Shown: positions 7,263 to 14,307 of the stretch, piece by piece
How positions within the stretch are numbered: position 1 is the first letter of the stretch
Layout of the letters: every line of letters starts with the position of its first letter
DNA from: CAZAKZ01 sp964485695
GTDB lineage: Bacteria > Planctomycetota > JAFGQW01
Length of the DNA stretch: 17,659 bases
Reading direction: 5' to 3'
Assembly (NCBI GenBank): GCA_964485695.1
Contig: CAZAKZ010000118.1
Coordinates: forward strand, 1 to 17,659
Notes under the pieces: model-generated
What the model was told of the DNA's origin: nothing
The model's database searches: none
What the model saw: the letters and a program-made list of their open reading frames with translations, nothing else
Program-made: the position numbers and the translations under genes

Positions 7263-9422
7263 TCATTCTGACGCTGCAGTGACCTGTACAGTATCACTTA
7301 CCCATTTGTCTCCCTGCCGTATGCCGGCTCGGACGTACTGGGTATCCGAAGAGTTAAGCCAGTAAAGCCCTTTCATGACCGTACCGGCGTCGCCGGTTGC
7401 CGGTACCAAGCCTCGGGTCTGACGCCATGTTGCCTCGAACGTCAGGTCCTTAACGGTGAATACATCGTCTCTGTAAATCCCCTTCGCCTGGAACTGCCGT
7501 GTTGATCCCTGGAGCATCGGAATCGGCGGTCGTGGAAACACAAGTAGAGCCAGCAATTCCGGTTCTTCAGGGGCGTCACCCGCGCGGTGAAGGAGTTCGA
7601 GAAACCAGGTTACCGGCCCAGTCTCCTCGACCATCCGCTGGGCGCTCTCTGTTCGATCTTTCACCTTGTTGCTATCTCTGCCGGTCGTGATCTCTTCATG
7701 ACGCGTAATGGAGTGTTCCACGTGCGCTTCGCCTTCACCCAACCCCCGCACGCCGAGGAATCCCTCTTGTTCAAACCTCGCCGCACCGTTGGAGGCGGCA
7801 AGGGGCCTGGGAACATGGGCCTTGTCCTGCGAGTTCTGGAGTCCCCGCACATACGGCGAATTCGCGAGCATCGTATCCTTGGGACCGTGAATCCTCCACC
7901 CGTTGAGTGTCGTCTCGTACGCGGTGCGATACTCGAACACATCGCCGTCGGATTTTATCTGCTCAAGACTGCGCCCGCCTTGGCGCAAACGCAGAGTCGT
8001 CTTGCCGGTCTGCGGATCAAACCGGCCAGCCAAGTCGAATTTGACGTGGCAGTCCCACCGGACGCTGCTATCGGGCGACCTGGGAGCGTACTTGGATTCC
8101 GGGAACGTGTAATCTGCCTTCCCTGAAACCTGCCCCGACCTGCTGATGGTGACGACCAGAGGGGTGTAGAAATTGTCTTCGCGGTTCCTGCAGACTGGTT
8201 GCGGTAGGCCCGGATTGGTATAAGCGGGTCCCCAAAGCCGTGCGTGGAATTGTCCCGACAGCGGAGACCACTTGTCGACTGCTGACCGTGGACCTGTGGC
8301 AGTTTCTCCCGGCGTGCCACCAGAGGCAGTCGAAGGCTTTTCGGTAGACGTCATCTCGCCGTTGGTGGCGCGAACATCGAGACTCACTACGCTCGTATTC
8401 GCATCGCCATCCATGGCCTGGACGTAGACGGTGTAGCTACCTGGCTTGATGAACCGATAGGGCAACGTGAACGGCTGAGGATTCCCGAGCTCCGTTTCGA
8501 TAAAAGCGGTCGTCCGAGGTACGTAGGAATGGATGCGGTACGGCGCGCGGCCACCCACGACTGAGAACCAGAGTGGCGTCGTTTCCCCGGTCTTTGCTTC
8601 CGCTTCAGGAACGTCAGCTCGCAGCCGCAGCGGAGTCGTTTCTTTCTCAGTCGGTCCTAGCGCATCGGGCCCTATATCCTGCCCGTGTCGGCGTCTCGCA
8701 ATTTCTTTCTCCGTTTCGCGGACTACCCGTGCCCAAGAGGCCAACTCGCGTGTAACGCCGACGCGGAACTCTTGGACGAGACGATTCAGAATGGGGACAT
8801 CTCTATTGGATCTCTCTCGCGCTCCTTCGAGCCCTCGGCGAAGTTCTTCGTTCGCCTTCACTTTCTCTTCTTCAAACGCTCGTCCCTCTGGACTAGCGAG
8901 CCACTGCTGATATCGCGTGTGGCGTACGGTGGGATCAGACAAATCCACACTTGCGTTTCGTTTCCCGAACGCTGCTTCTGCACGAATTTCGATCTCTTCC
9001 AACGCTGCGCGGCACGTATTTCCGGATTCAGCGACTTCCATGATGAAGGAAGCCGTACGTGTAAGTTGGTCGTAGGCGATGGCGTGTCGAGCCGTCTGTA
9101 ATTCCTCGACCGCCTCCCATCTTTCAAGTGCTCGCGCGTGTTGTCGATTGGCAACGGCCTGGAATTCCTGAAGTTTCTCAACTGGCAGTTCGCGAAGTTG
9201 CTCGAGCGTCTTTTCGGCTTGTGCCAAGCGAGATTGTGGGCCCGCTTCCCGTTCAAGCTCGGCCAGCCTTCTGATCATTGGATCCCCCGGATTTTCAACG
9301 AGCAACTCCGCGAAGCTGGACGGACCATCCTCTGCCGCGGCGGACGAACGCTCCGCTGCAAACCAGAACGCAAGAACGCAGGACAACCACGCCATATTCG
9401 CAGATTGCATGCATGCGAACAT
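7263..9422 (-). CDS. Large exported protein of unknown function, paralogue B
   Basis: I choose the ATG at 9422 (719 residues). It has GAGGAG 7 nt upstream and yields a normal signal peptide ending near SSA28; an ATG at 9479 would add 19 residues before that signal. Residues 38-250 are mainly charged helix. Residues about 270-352 hold a PKD/SprB-like segment (VVGGRAPYRIHSY). Residues 353-388 are a Thr/Gly/Ser-rich linker. From about 389 the module shared with the 789-residue neighbour begins (FHARLW, YTPLVVTI, QVSGKADYTFP, TGKTTLRLR, TTLNGWRI). The C-terminus ends like its paralogue (WRQTRGLVPA, QYVRAGIRQGDKW). Tandem order, domain order and leader all point to gene duplication followed by strong divergence. 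The function is unknown; an exported or surface location is inferred. It diverges from the precursor-like gene at 9734. Confidence 0.85.
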   Translation of the reverse strand: MFACMQSANMAWLSCVLAFWFAAERSSAAAEDGPSSFAELLVENPGDPMIRRLAELEREAGPQSRLAQAEKTLEQLRELPVEKLQEFQAVANRQHARALERWEAVEELQTARHAIAYDQLTRTASFIMEVAESGNTCRAALEEIEIRAEAAFGKRNASVDLSDPTVRHTRYQQWLASPEGRAFEEEKVKANEELRRGLEGARERSNRDVPILNRLVQEFRVGVTRELASWARVVRETEKEIARRRHGQDIGPDALGPTEKETTPLRLRADVPEAEAKTGETTPLWFSVVGGRAPYRIHSYVPRTTAFIETELGNPQPFTLPYRFIKPGSYTVYVQAMDGDANTSVVSLDVRATNGEMTSTEKPSTASGGTPGETATGPRSAVDKWSPLSGQFHARLWGPAYTNPGLPQPVCRNREDNFYTPLVVTISRSGQVSGKADYTFPESKYAPRSPDSSVRWDCHVKFDLAGRFDPQTGKTTLRLRQGGRSLEQIKSDGDVFEYRTAYETTLNGWRIHGPKDTMLANSPYVRGLQNSQDKAHVPRPLAASNGAARFEQEGFLGVRGLGEGEAHVEHSITRHEEITTGRDSNKVKDRTESAQRMVEETGPVTWFLELLHRAGDAPEEPELLALLVFPRPPIPMLQGSTRQFQAKGIYRDDVFTVKDLTFEATWRQTRGLVPATGDAGTVMKGLYWLNSSDTQYVRAGIRQGDKWVSDTVQVTAASE

Positions 9423-9427
9423 CTCGA

Positions 9428-9439
9428 AGCTCCTCGTGA
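9428..9439 (-). promoter_or_regulatory. Ribosome binding site deciding the start of paralogue B
   Basis: TCACGAGGAGCT on the minus strand puts GAGGAG 7 nt from the ATG at 9422. It is identical over 12 bases to the site before paralogue A. This is the main reason for rejecting the longer start at 9479. Confidence 0.65.
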
Positions 9440-9642
9440 CAGAAGGCACGCGCAGAAGAAGGCTGCACAATGCTATCACATACGGTGCAGCGTATCATCC
9501 GTCCTGCCGAGATCGATATTGCGGTACGTTCGTCTAACAGCGAGACCGGAAGTAGCCGGCGCTGGCATCTCATCCATCTCGTCAACGACTCCCGGGTGAT
9601 CTGCTGCGCAAGCTTGTTGAGCTGTTTGGGATCAGCTAACAT

Positions 9643-9654
9643 GGCTATATAGCC
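9643..9654. promoter_or_regulatory. Perfect 12-bp palindrome, possible operator
   Basis: GGCTATATAGCC is a perfect palindrome. With one mismatch it extends to 18 bp (CATGGCTATATAGCCGTG). It sits about 80 bp before the start of the precursor-like gene, a plausible operator position. Chance cannot be excluded from a single copy. Confidence 0.35.
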
Positions 9655-9690
9655 GTGGCATCCATAGCCCATACCGCAAACCCATGCCAC
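9655..9690 (+). repeat. Inverted repeat in the 5' region of the peptide gene
   Basis: GTGGCAT at 9655-9661 and ATGCCAC at 9684-9690 are perfect 7-bp inverted arms separated by 22 nt. They lie 44 bp before the peptide start, directly after the 12-bp palindrome. The pair could form a leader RNA hairpin or a spaced operator. No further pairing was found that would make it a known riboswitch. Confidence 0.3.
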
Positions 9691-9733
9691 TTTCCGAAAC
9701 ACTCGTCTGAGACAAAGTGAAGGGGAGAACGCC

Positions 9734-10126
9734 ATGGAAGACCAGCCGCAGACAAACGATCCCAACAAACGGGAGGAGGACACCGAGGCTATCCTGCACC
9801 GGCGACGGTTTCTCATCCAATCGACTCTTGCCAGCGCCGGCCTTGGGGCCGTCGTCTCCGGCTGCCAGCCCCAGGCATGCCTTTCTGTCCGTCCCGATCC
9901 GTGCCTTTCTGTCGCTCCCCCGCCGGAACCGCAGGCGTGCCTGGACGTCGTAGAGCCCAAGCCGCAACCGTGCTTGGAGGTCGAGCCTCCCCGGCCGCAA
10001 CCGTGCCTTTCTGAACCTCCCACGCCGGAACCCCAGCCCGAACCGTGTCTGAAAGTCGTGGAGCCGCCCCAGCCGCCTCCGAAACCGGAGCCGACGGTTT
10101 GCCTTTCGGTCGAAGAGGTCGACTGA
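9734..10126 (+). CDS. Tat-lipoprotein-like peptide with seven Cys-Leu-x-Val repeats; candidate RiPP precursor
   Basis: This 130-residue protein has three parts. Residues 1-22 are charged and hydrophilic. Residues 23-44 are a twin-arginine signal (RRRFLIQ) with a hydrophobic stretch and a lipobox, V41-S-G-C44. Residues 45-130 are Pro/Glu-rich with seven C-L-x-V-type units at Cys49, 57, 69, 80, 91, 105 and 123 (CLSV, CLSV, CLDV, CLEV, CLSE, CLKV, CLSV). No folded domain is evident. A radical SAM gene starts 12 bp after its stop and a second lies beyond it, the usual context of a radical-SAM-modified precursor. The repeats are then candidate cores for thioether, crosslink or C-methyl chemistry, with export by Tat and anchoring at Cys44. 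This role is inference. Alternatives are a Cys-rich metal-binding or cell-wall lipoprotein. The reading frame is secure: good ribosome site, regular repeats and tight coupling to the next gene. Confidence 0.8.
   Translation: MEDQPQTNDPNKREEDTEAILHRRRFLIQSTLASAGLGAVVSGCQPQACLSVRPDPCLSVAPPPEPQACLDVVEPKPQPCLEVEPPRPQPCLSEPPTPEPQPEPCLKVVEPPQPPPKPEPTVCLSVEEVD
9878..10111 (+). repeat. Degenerate in-frame repeats encoding the CLxV units
   Basis: The seven units are spaced 8, 12, 11, 11, 14 and 18 codons apart. DNA identity survives in places: GCCGCAACCGTGC occurs at 9961-9973 and again at 9994-10006, exactly 33 bp or 11 codons apart, and TGCCTTTCTG occurs at 9878, 9902 and 10004. This points to growth of the array by unit duplication. 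Six of the seven core Cys codons are TGC and one (Cys105) is TGT. Confidence 0.8.
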
Positions 10127-10127
10127 C

Positions 10128-10133
10128 GGGAGG
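10128..10133 (+). promoter_or_regulatory. Ribosome binding site for the GTG start of the B12-type radical SAM gene
   Basis: GGGAGG begins two bases after the peptide stop and lies 5 nt before the GTG at 10139. Its position in the 12-bp gap suggests translational coupling of peptide and enzyme, and supports GTG as the start. Confidence 0.6.
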
Positions 10134-10138
10134 GGGTT

Positions 10139-11671
10139 GTGTCGGTTCTCCTCCTCTCTCCGGGCAACAGTGGCCGACTCACCGGGAATTTTGGCAATTC
10201 CCACTTGGTCTCGATCGGATCGTATCTTCAGGCAAGGACGGGTGCCCGGGTCGAAGTTATCGATGTGGCCTATGAACGCTTCCTCACCTCGCGCGATCCA
10301 CAACGGGTATTCAGCCGAGACTTCGCCGTCGTCGGACTGTCCTGCTACAGCTCGTACGACTACCTGACGGCGTACTATCTCGGCCGCGAGATCCGCGAGC
10401 GGAACCCAGACGTGATCCTTGTCGCTGGCGGCTATCACCCGAGTTCGCGTCCCGGCGATTTTCTCAATGTGCCGGGCTCCGAACTGAACGAATTGTCGCC
10501 CTTCGATCACGTGGTCGTTGGCGAGGGGGAGTTGCCGATGGCGCGGATCGTTGGCGCCGCGGTTCGCGGGGAGAGGTTGTCGGAAGAAATCCTGGGTCCC
10601 GAGCCGATCGACGACCTGGACGACTTGCCGCCGCAACAATGGCACCTTCTGGATCGTTACCGCGATGTCGCGCGATCAATCGGCGGGCAGTTCAATCTTC
10701 CTTTCAGTCGCGGCTGCCCGTTTCAATGCAGCTTCTGCACGGAGCGTGTCAAGGGCGAGTCTCGTTGGCGGGCGTGGTCGCCCGAGCGTGCCGAAGAGGA
10801 ACTCCTGCGAGTCCACCGGTGGCTCGGCCTGGAGGGTTGGAAGCTGTTCATTTCCGACGCCGTTTTCGGTCTGAAACCAGCGTGGCGACGCGAGATGCTC
10901 CAGCGGCTTGCCCGGCTGGATATTGGCCTCGACAAGATCTGGACGCTGAGCCGCATCGACGTAATAGACACGGGCGACGTCGAGCGATACCAACGGGCAG
11001 GGTTTGGCATCGGCCTTGGACTCGAATCGGGCGATCCCGGCATCCTGGCGCTCACGGGCAAGACTCGCAATCCTGATGAATTTCACGGTCGATTTCGAGA
11101 GCTGGCAGAGGAAGCAGCCGTGGTCGGTCTGCCTTGGGGAGCCAACATGATCGTCGGCCATCCGGGCGAGACCGAAGAAAGCCTCGAGCGTTCCGCCCGC
11201 TTGGTGTCCAGCCTCTTCCTCGGCCCCGAAAACCCGACCGGTTTCCTCTCCGTCGATCCGTTTCGGTTCTATCCCGGTTCCCTGATCGACCGGCGCCGGC
11301 AATACTACGAGCAGACGTTTGGCGCTCGGATTCACCGTCCGCGATGGTGGAACTACTCCGAGCAGTCGTTTACCAGCGAGTGGGTCGACCCGTCGGCCGA
11401 GCTAGACTATCGTCAGCGAGAGCGCGCGACAGCGCGATTGTTCGAGCCGATTGTTCAGGGCATCGCGAAACGCTTCGCCTACCGCGGACCGGCGGTCGAT
11501 TATTTTCGCCGAAGCGTCGACCGGGCGTGCGAAGACTTTGGGCCGGCGCGGCGATTGCGCACACTGGCCGATTACCATCTCTGGCGTCGTCTGACCGGCG
11601 AGGCGCAAACTCATCTGGTCGACGACGCCGAGGCTCGCCGCCTGCTGCGCGAGTCGCGCCGGGACTCCTGA
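10139..11671 (+). CDS. B12-binding-domain radical SAM enzyme, candidate peptide maturase
   Basis: The 510-residue protein starts at GTG 10139. Residues 1-145 resemble the cobalamin-binding Rossmann domain of class B radical SAM enzymes: VLLLSPGN at the N-terminus, then VVGLSCYSSYD, ILVAGGYHPS and VVVGEGE. No DxHxxG motif is present, which is common in this class. Residues about 185-400 are the radical SAM core, with Cys193-x3-Cys197-x2-Cys200 in SRGCPFQCSFC for the 4Fe-4S cluster, then GLGLESGDP and NMIVGHPGETEES. Residues 400-510 are a C-terminal region as in other members. Such enzymes methylate unactivated carbons or phosphorus, or rearrange rings, using SAM. Because the repeat peptide ends 12 bp upstream, it is the first substrate to consider (inference). 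The alternative is a lipid- or metabolite-modifying enzyme, since the family is broad. The family is certain, the substrate is not. Confidence 0.93.
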   Translation: MSVLLLSPGNSGRLTGNFGNSHLVSIGSYLQARTGARVEVIDVAYERFLTSRDPQRVFSRDFAVVGLSCYSSYDYLTAYYLGREIRERNPDVILVAGGYHPSSRPGDFLNVPGSELNELSPFDHVVVGEGELPMARIVGAAVRGERLSEEILGPEPIDDLDDLPPQQWHLLDRYRDVARSIGGQFNLPFSRGCPFQCSFCTERVKGESRWRAWSPERAEEELLRVHRWLGLEGWKLFISDAVFGLKPAWRREMLQRLARLDIGLDKIWTLSRIDVIDTGDVERYQRAGFGIGLGLESGDPGILALTGKTRNPDEFHGRFRELAEEAAVVGLPWGANMIVGHPGETEESLERSARLVSSLFLGPENPTGFLSVDPFRFYPGSLIDRRRQYYEQTFGARIHRPRWWNYSEQSFTSEWVDPSAELDYRQRERATARLFEPIVQGIAKRFAYRGPAVDYFRRSVDRACEDFGPARRLRTLADYHLWRRLTGEAQTHLVDDAEARRLLRESRRDS

Positions 11672-11687
11672 CTTCTCGCGAATTCAG

Positions 11688-13733
11688 CTACGGTTGGTCC
11701 GTATCGTTGGCGATGGCGGCAGCGACGGCCGTGGGAAGTGCTTCGCCGCCGGCCAGACGGGCAGCCGTTTCGCTGGGCGATTGGGCCGGGAAGATGCGGC
11801 GGAGCCATTCTTGATGAGCTTCTTCCCACGGGCTGTTGGCGAAAAAACGGGCGCCCAGAGTCAATGCGGCGTTCTCCAAAATCTGAAACGCCTCGTGACC
11901 TGATTGTCCGGCCGCGGGCGAACCGCCCTCGATTGTCGGCAGCGCGGCTTGTGCCTTCAACACAAAATACTCGTGGCAGCCCTGCATCACCGGCGCCGAC
12001 TCGGAAACGTGAAGCTCATCGTCGGCGACCCCCACCGCTATGACGGGAGTGGCCGGTGACGGCCAGAGCAGGCGACCGTGACGCCGCAGCGGATGCGACA
12101 GGACCCACACGGGCTGCGTCAGTGCCGGCAAATCCAACGCCAGCTCGGTCAACTGCCGTATAAACTTCTCACGATACGCCTCCGCCACGGGGGCGATACG
12201 CTCCTTGTGAAACGCATCGTACCCGTCGACCAGTTCGCTCCAAAGAGCCGTACGAAACAGGTCCGGCAGCGCGGGTTCCGTGCCGCGGCAAATCTCGTCG
12301 GCCAGAACCTTGCGCTGCGGTGAAGACCAAGCCAAGGCCGTGAAGTCGTCTTGGATGTTTCGACGAAAATCGTTGACACCATCGTGCAGCAGGGGCCAGG
12401 CGTGAAGCAGGGAACCTCGTTCAGAGTCGGCATACAGCCGGGCCAGGATCGCCGCGTCTTCGGCCACAGTCCGAGGCGCCAATTCGTCCTCCGGGGCGTG
12501 TTCAGCAAACCAACGATCGCACCAACGGATGTAGAGTTCGTCAAACAACGTCGATGCATCGGACCCCGGCAGCGGCAGGTAGGAGAGGACGTGGTAGACC
12601 AGGTCGTACCAGAGACTGATCTGCACATCCAATGCGGGTCTGGATATCCCGCCTCCGAGATTCAGCGACACGTCCGCAGTTCGCGACGCGTTGTGCCGAT
12701 CGACAAGTCGCTCGGCGAAATCGGGCATCACGTGCTGGGCGAGAAACGGGTCCAATTGGGCGGGATCTCCGAACGTCCATTCCGCCGCCGCACCACATCC
12801 GCCGAGGCAACCGGCACGATGTGGACAGGGCTCGCAGAACAAAGGGATCGACGCCCGAAACCGAGCGATCGACTCGTCGGCGATCAGGTCCGCGAGACGG
12901 TTATCCAGCACGCTGCCAATCGTGCGCCGTTGAAGCGTGCACAGTTTGAGCCGTCCTCTTGGATCGATGGCGTACTCGGCGCGACCCGTCCCGGCCGAGC
13001 ACTGGCCAAAGCGCACTCGCGGATAGTCTTGCTCGTCGATCATGCACTGAGGAATGGGCATCGTGCAGTGGATTCTCACCTCGTGCGCGACGGCAAATCG
13101 TTCCGCCTGCTCCAGCGCCGATAGGACGTTCGAACGCGTCGGCATCAGTTGGTGGAGGTGCCCCGCACCACACCCGGACGGATTGAATCGGTTGAAGGCA
13201 AAGTGGCTGCGCACGCCGTGCCCGTACATCCACTCCAAGGTCGTCTGGGCCACGAGAGAATTCTGCCGCGTGCAAAGGAACGAGCCGCCTACCGGCACGC
13301 CCGCCGCGACGAGATTCGTCACTCCGCTCGACGCTCCCCGAAAGCTGCCCATCCCGCAAAGGGCGTCGTGCATTTGAGCATCCGGACCGGCAAATGTCAC
13401 CTGCACGTACCGCACGTCGCGGTCCGCAAGCATCTCCGCCGCGTTTCTGTCGATCAGTGCTCCGTTAGAAATCAGAACGACCGACAGGCCGCAACCGTTG
13501 ACGTAGTCCACGATCTCGAACAGATCCTGACGCATCAGAGGTTCGCCCCCGGTGAGCGTCAGGTGCTCCAATTCGGCCTCTTCGAGGACCCGGTCGACGA
13601 GCCTGCATATCTTGTCCGTCGAGAGTTCCTCCGTGGCGCGGGCCGGTTCACTCCGCCAGGGGTTGTAGCAATACAGGCACTGCTGATTGCAGCGAGGAGT
13701 AAGCTCCAATGCAAGCGACCGCAGTTTCAGCAT
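11688..13733 (-). CDS. SPASM-type radical SAM enzyme with a large unknown C-terminal extension
   Basis: I choose the ATG at 13733 (681 residues), 5 nt after GGGGAG; a GTG two codons upstream is possible. Cys15-x3-Cys19-x2-Cys22 (TPRCNQQCLYC) binds the SAM cluster and GGEP at 62-65 the SAM. A SPASM region follows: Cys245-x14-Gly260-x4-Cys265, then Cys300-x2-Cys303-x5-Cys309-x3-Cys313. The seventh SPASM Cys is not found nearby. Residues from about 340 to 681 are an extension I cannot assign, mostly helical in appearance. SPASM enzymes commonly modify ribosomal peptides (thioethers, crosslinks) or mature enzymes such as sulfatases. The gene is convergent with the B12-type enzyme, 16 bp between stops, so it needs its own promoter. 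Joint action on the CLxV peptide is inferred from proximity. An anaerobic sulfatase-maturase role is less likely given this extension and the distance from the sulfatase. Confidence 0.92.
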   Translation of the reverse strand: MLKLRSLALELTPRCNQQCLYCYNPWRSEPARATEELSTDKICRLVDRVLEEAELEHLTLTGGEPLMRQDLFEIVDYVNGCGLSVVLISNGALIDRNAAEMLADRDVRYVQVTFAGPDAQMHDALCGMGSFRGASSGVTNLVAAGVPVGGSFLCTRQNSLVAQTTLEWMYGHGVRSHFAFNRFNPSGCGAGHLHQLMPTRSNVLSALEQAERFAVAHEVRIHCTMPIPQCMIDEQDYPRVRFGQCSAGTGRAEYAIDPRGRLKLCTLQRRTIGSVLDNRLADLIADESIARFRASIPLFCEPCPHRAGCLGGCGAAAEWTFGDPAQLDPFLAQHVMPDFAERLVDRHNASRTADVSLNLGGGISRPALDVQISLWYDLVYHVLSYLPLPGSDASTLFDELYIRWCDRWFAEHAPEDELAPRTVAEDAAILARLYADSERGSLLHAWPLLHDGVNDFRRNIQDDFTALAWSSPQRKVLADEICRGTEPALPDLFRTALWSELVDGYDAFHKERIAPVAEAYREKFIRQLTELALDLPALTQPVWVLSHPLRRHGRLLWPSPATPVIAVGVADDELHVSESAPVMQGCHEYFVLKAQAALPTIEGGSPAAGQSGHEAFQILENAALTLGARFFANSPWEEAHQEWLRRIFPAQSPSETAARLAGGEALPTAVAAAIANDTDQP

Positions 13734-14170
13734 CGCCACTCCCCAAAACCGTCGATTCCAGTCACCTTCAAGAAGACTGAAGGCGTGAAATTCGCTCCTA
13801 CCCCCGAAAAACCGGATATGGATACCGGCAACGCCAATTCAGCCGCCACCGTCCGTCGTGAAAACTCGGTGAGTAGAGCAGTAACCAATTCCGCCCAGTG
13901 TAGGCTCCGTGCATTTGTTTGCCAACGCCTCGCTGTACACCTGATGCGATGGAACGTACGCCGAATGACGGGCCCATCTGTCAGAAGACGGGAGAAAGCC
14001 TTGCCGCTCAGGGGGCCTTTGATAATGCGCCTCACATCTCGGCAATCCAAGTTCCGAGAGTTCCTGAAAATGGGACGCGAACGAGACACTTTCGGTGCCG
14101 TGCTCTTGCCTCTCATCCCTACAGGCGAGGTGCCACCTAGCTACGAGTATGGCGCGGCCTAACCTGCTTG

Positions 14171-14180
14171 GGTCCGACAC
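14171..14180. repeat. GGTCCGACAC short repeat, copy 1
   Basis: The ten bases GGTCCGACAC, followed by CCCTGCGGCT, recur at 16261-16270 on the other side of the SEFIR gene; TGTCCGACAC at 16352-16361 differs by one base. Copies occur only in the gene-free flanks as far as I noticed. They could be remnants of a REP-like element or chance. Confidence 0.25.
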
Positions 14181-14292
14181 CCCTGCGGCTCGATACGTTC
14201 TGATTCGGAGCGCATGCCGGAGACGCGTTTTTGGCGTCGTCATTCCGATAAATGCGGATTCCGGCTTACGTCAGAGGGCGATGTGACCTACG

Positions 14293-14307
14293 CAGGTTGT
14301 CAACCTG
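14293..14307. promoter_or_regulatory. 15-bp perfect palindrome, possible operator
   Basis: CAGGTTG-T-CAACCTG has 7-bp perfect arms around one central base. It is followed at once by weaker arms CTGAG and CTCAG. It lies about 400 bp before the SEFIR gene. A regulator site or mobile-element remnant is possible; no T-tract suggests a terminator. Confidence 0.3.

Larger units (their letters stand above)
9423..9733. promoter_or_regulatory. Divergent intergenic region of paralogue B and the peptide cassette
   Basis: These 311 bp separate two divergently transcribed genes, so promoters for both should lie here. I see no strong sigma-70 promoter; TTGTTG, a 17-nt gap and TAACAT at about 9614-9642 is a weak plus-strand candidate. 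The region holds the palindrome at 9643-9654 and the inverted repeat at 9655-9690. GGGGAG at 9722-9727 is the ribosome site of the 9734 gene, 6 nt from its ATG. No cobalamin riboswitch B12 box could be recognised. Confidence 0.5.

Noticed and set aside
9655..9733. Cobalamin riboswitch before the B12-type radical SAM operon
   Set aside because: I looked for a B12-box-like segment and multi-stem folding and found only one long-loop inverted repeat, so it is not supported.
9632..10645. 337-codon minus-strand open frame (and a 300-codon one at 9295-10197) opposite the peptide and radical SAM genes
   Set aside because: The apparent repeats are the antisense image of the CLxV repeats, and the frame runs into the N-terminus of the clear B12-type radical SAM gene. 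It has no domain of its own.
11688..13733. Anaerobic sulfatase-maturing enzyme for the Cys-type sulfatase at 1204-2607
   Set aside because: SPASM enzymes include such maturases, but this one is nearly twice the usual length, lies 9 kb from the sulfatase and sits next to a repeat peptide. Not excluded, only less likely.
13149..14162. 337-codon plus-strand open frame
   Set aside because: Its first half is antisense to the conserved radical SAM core. The second half has no family and no supporting ribosome site.
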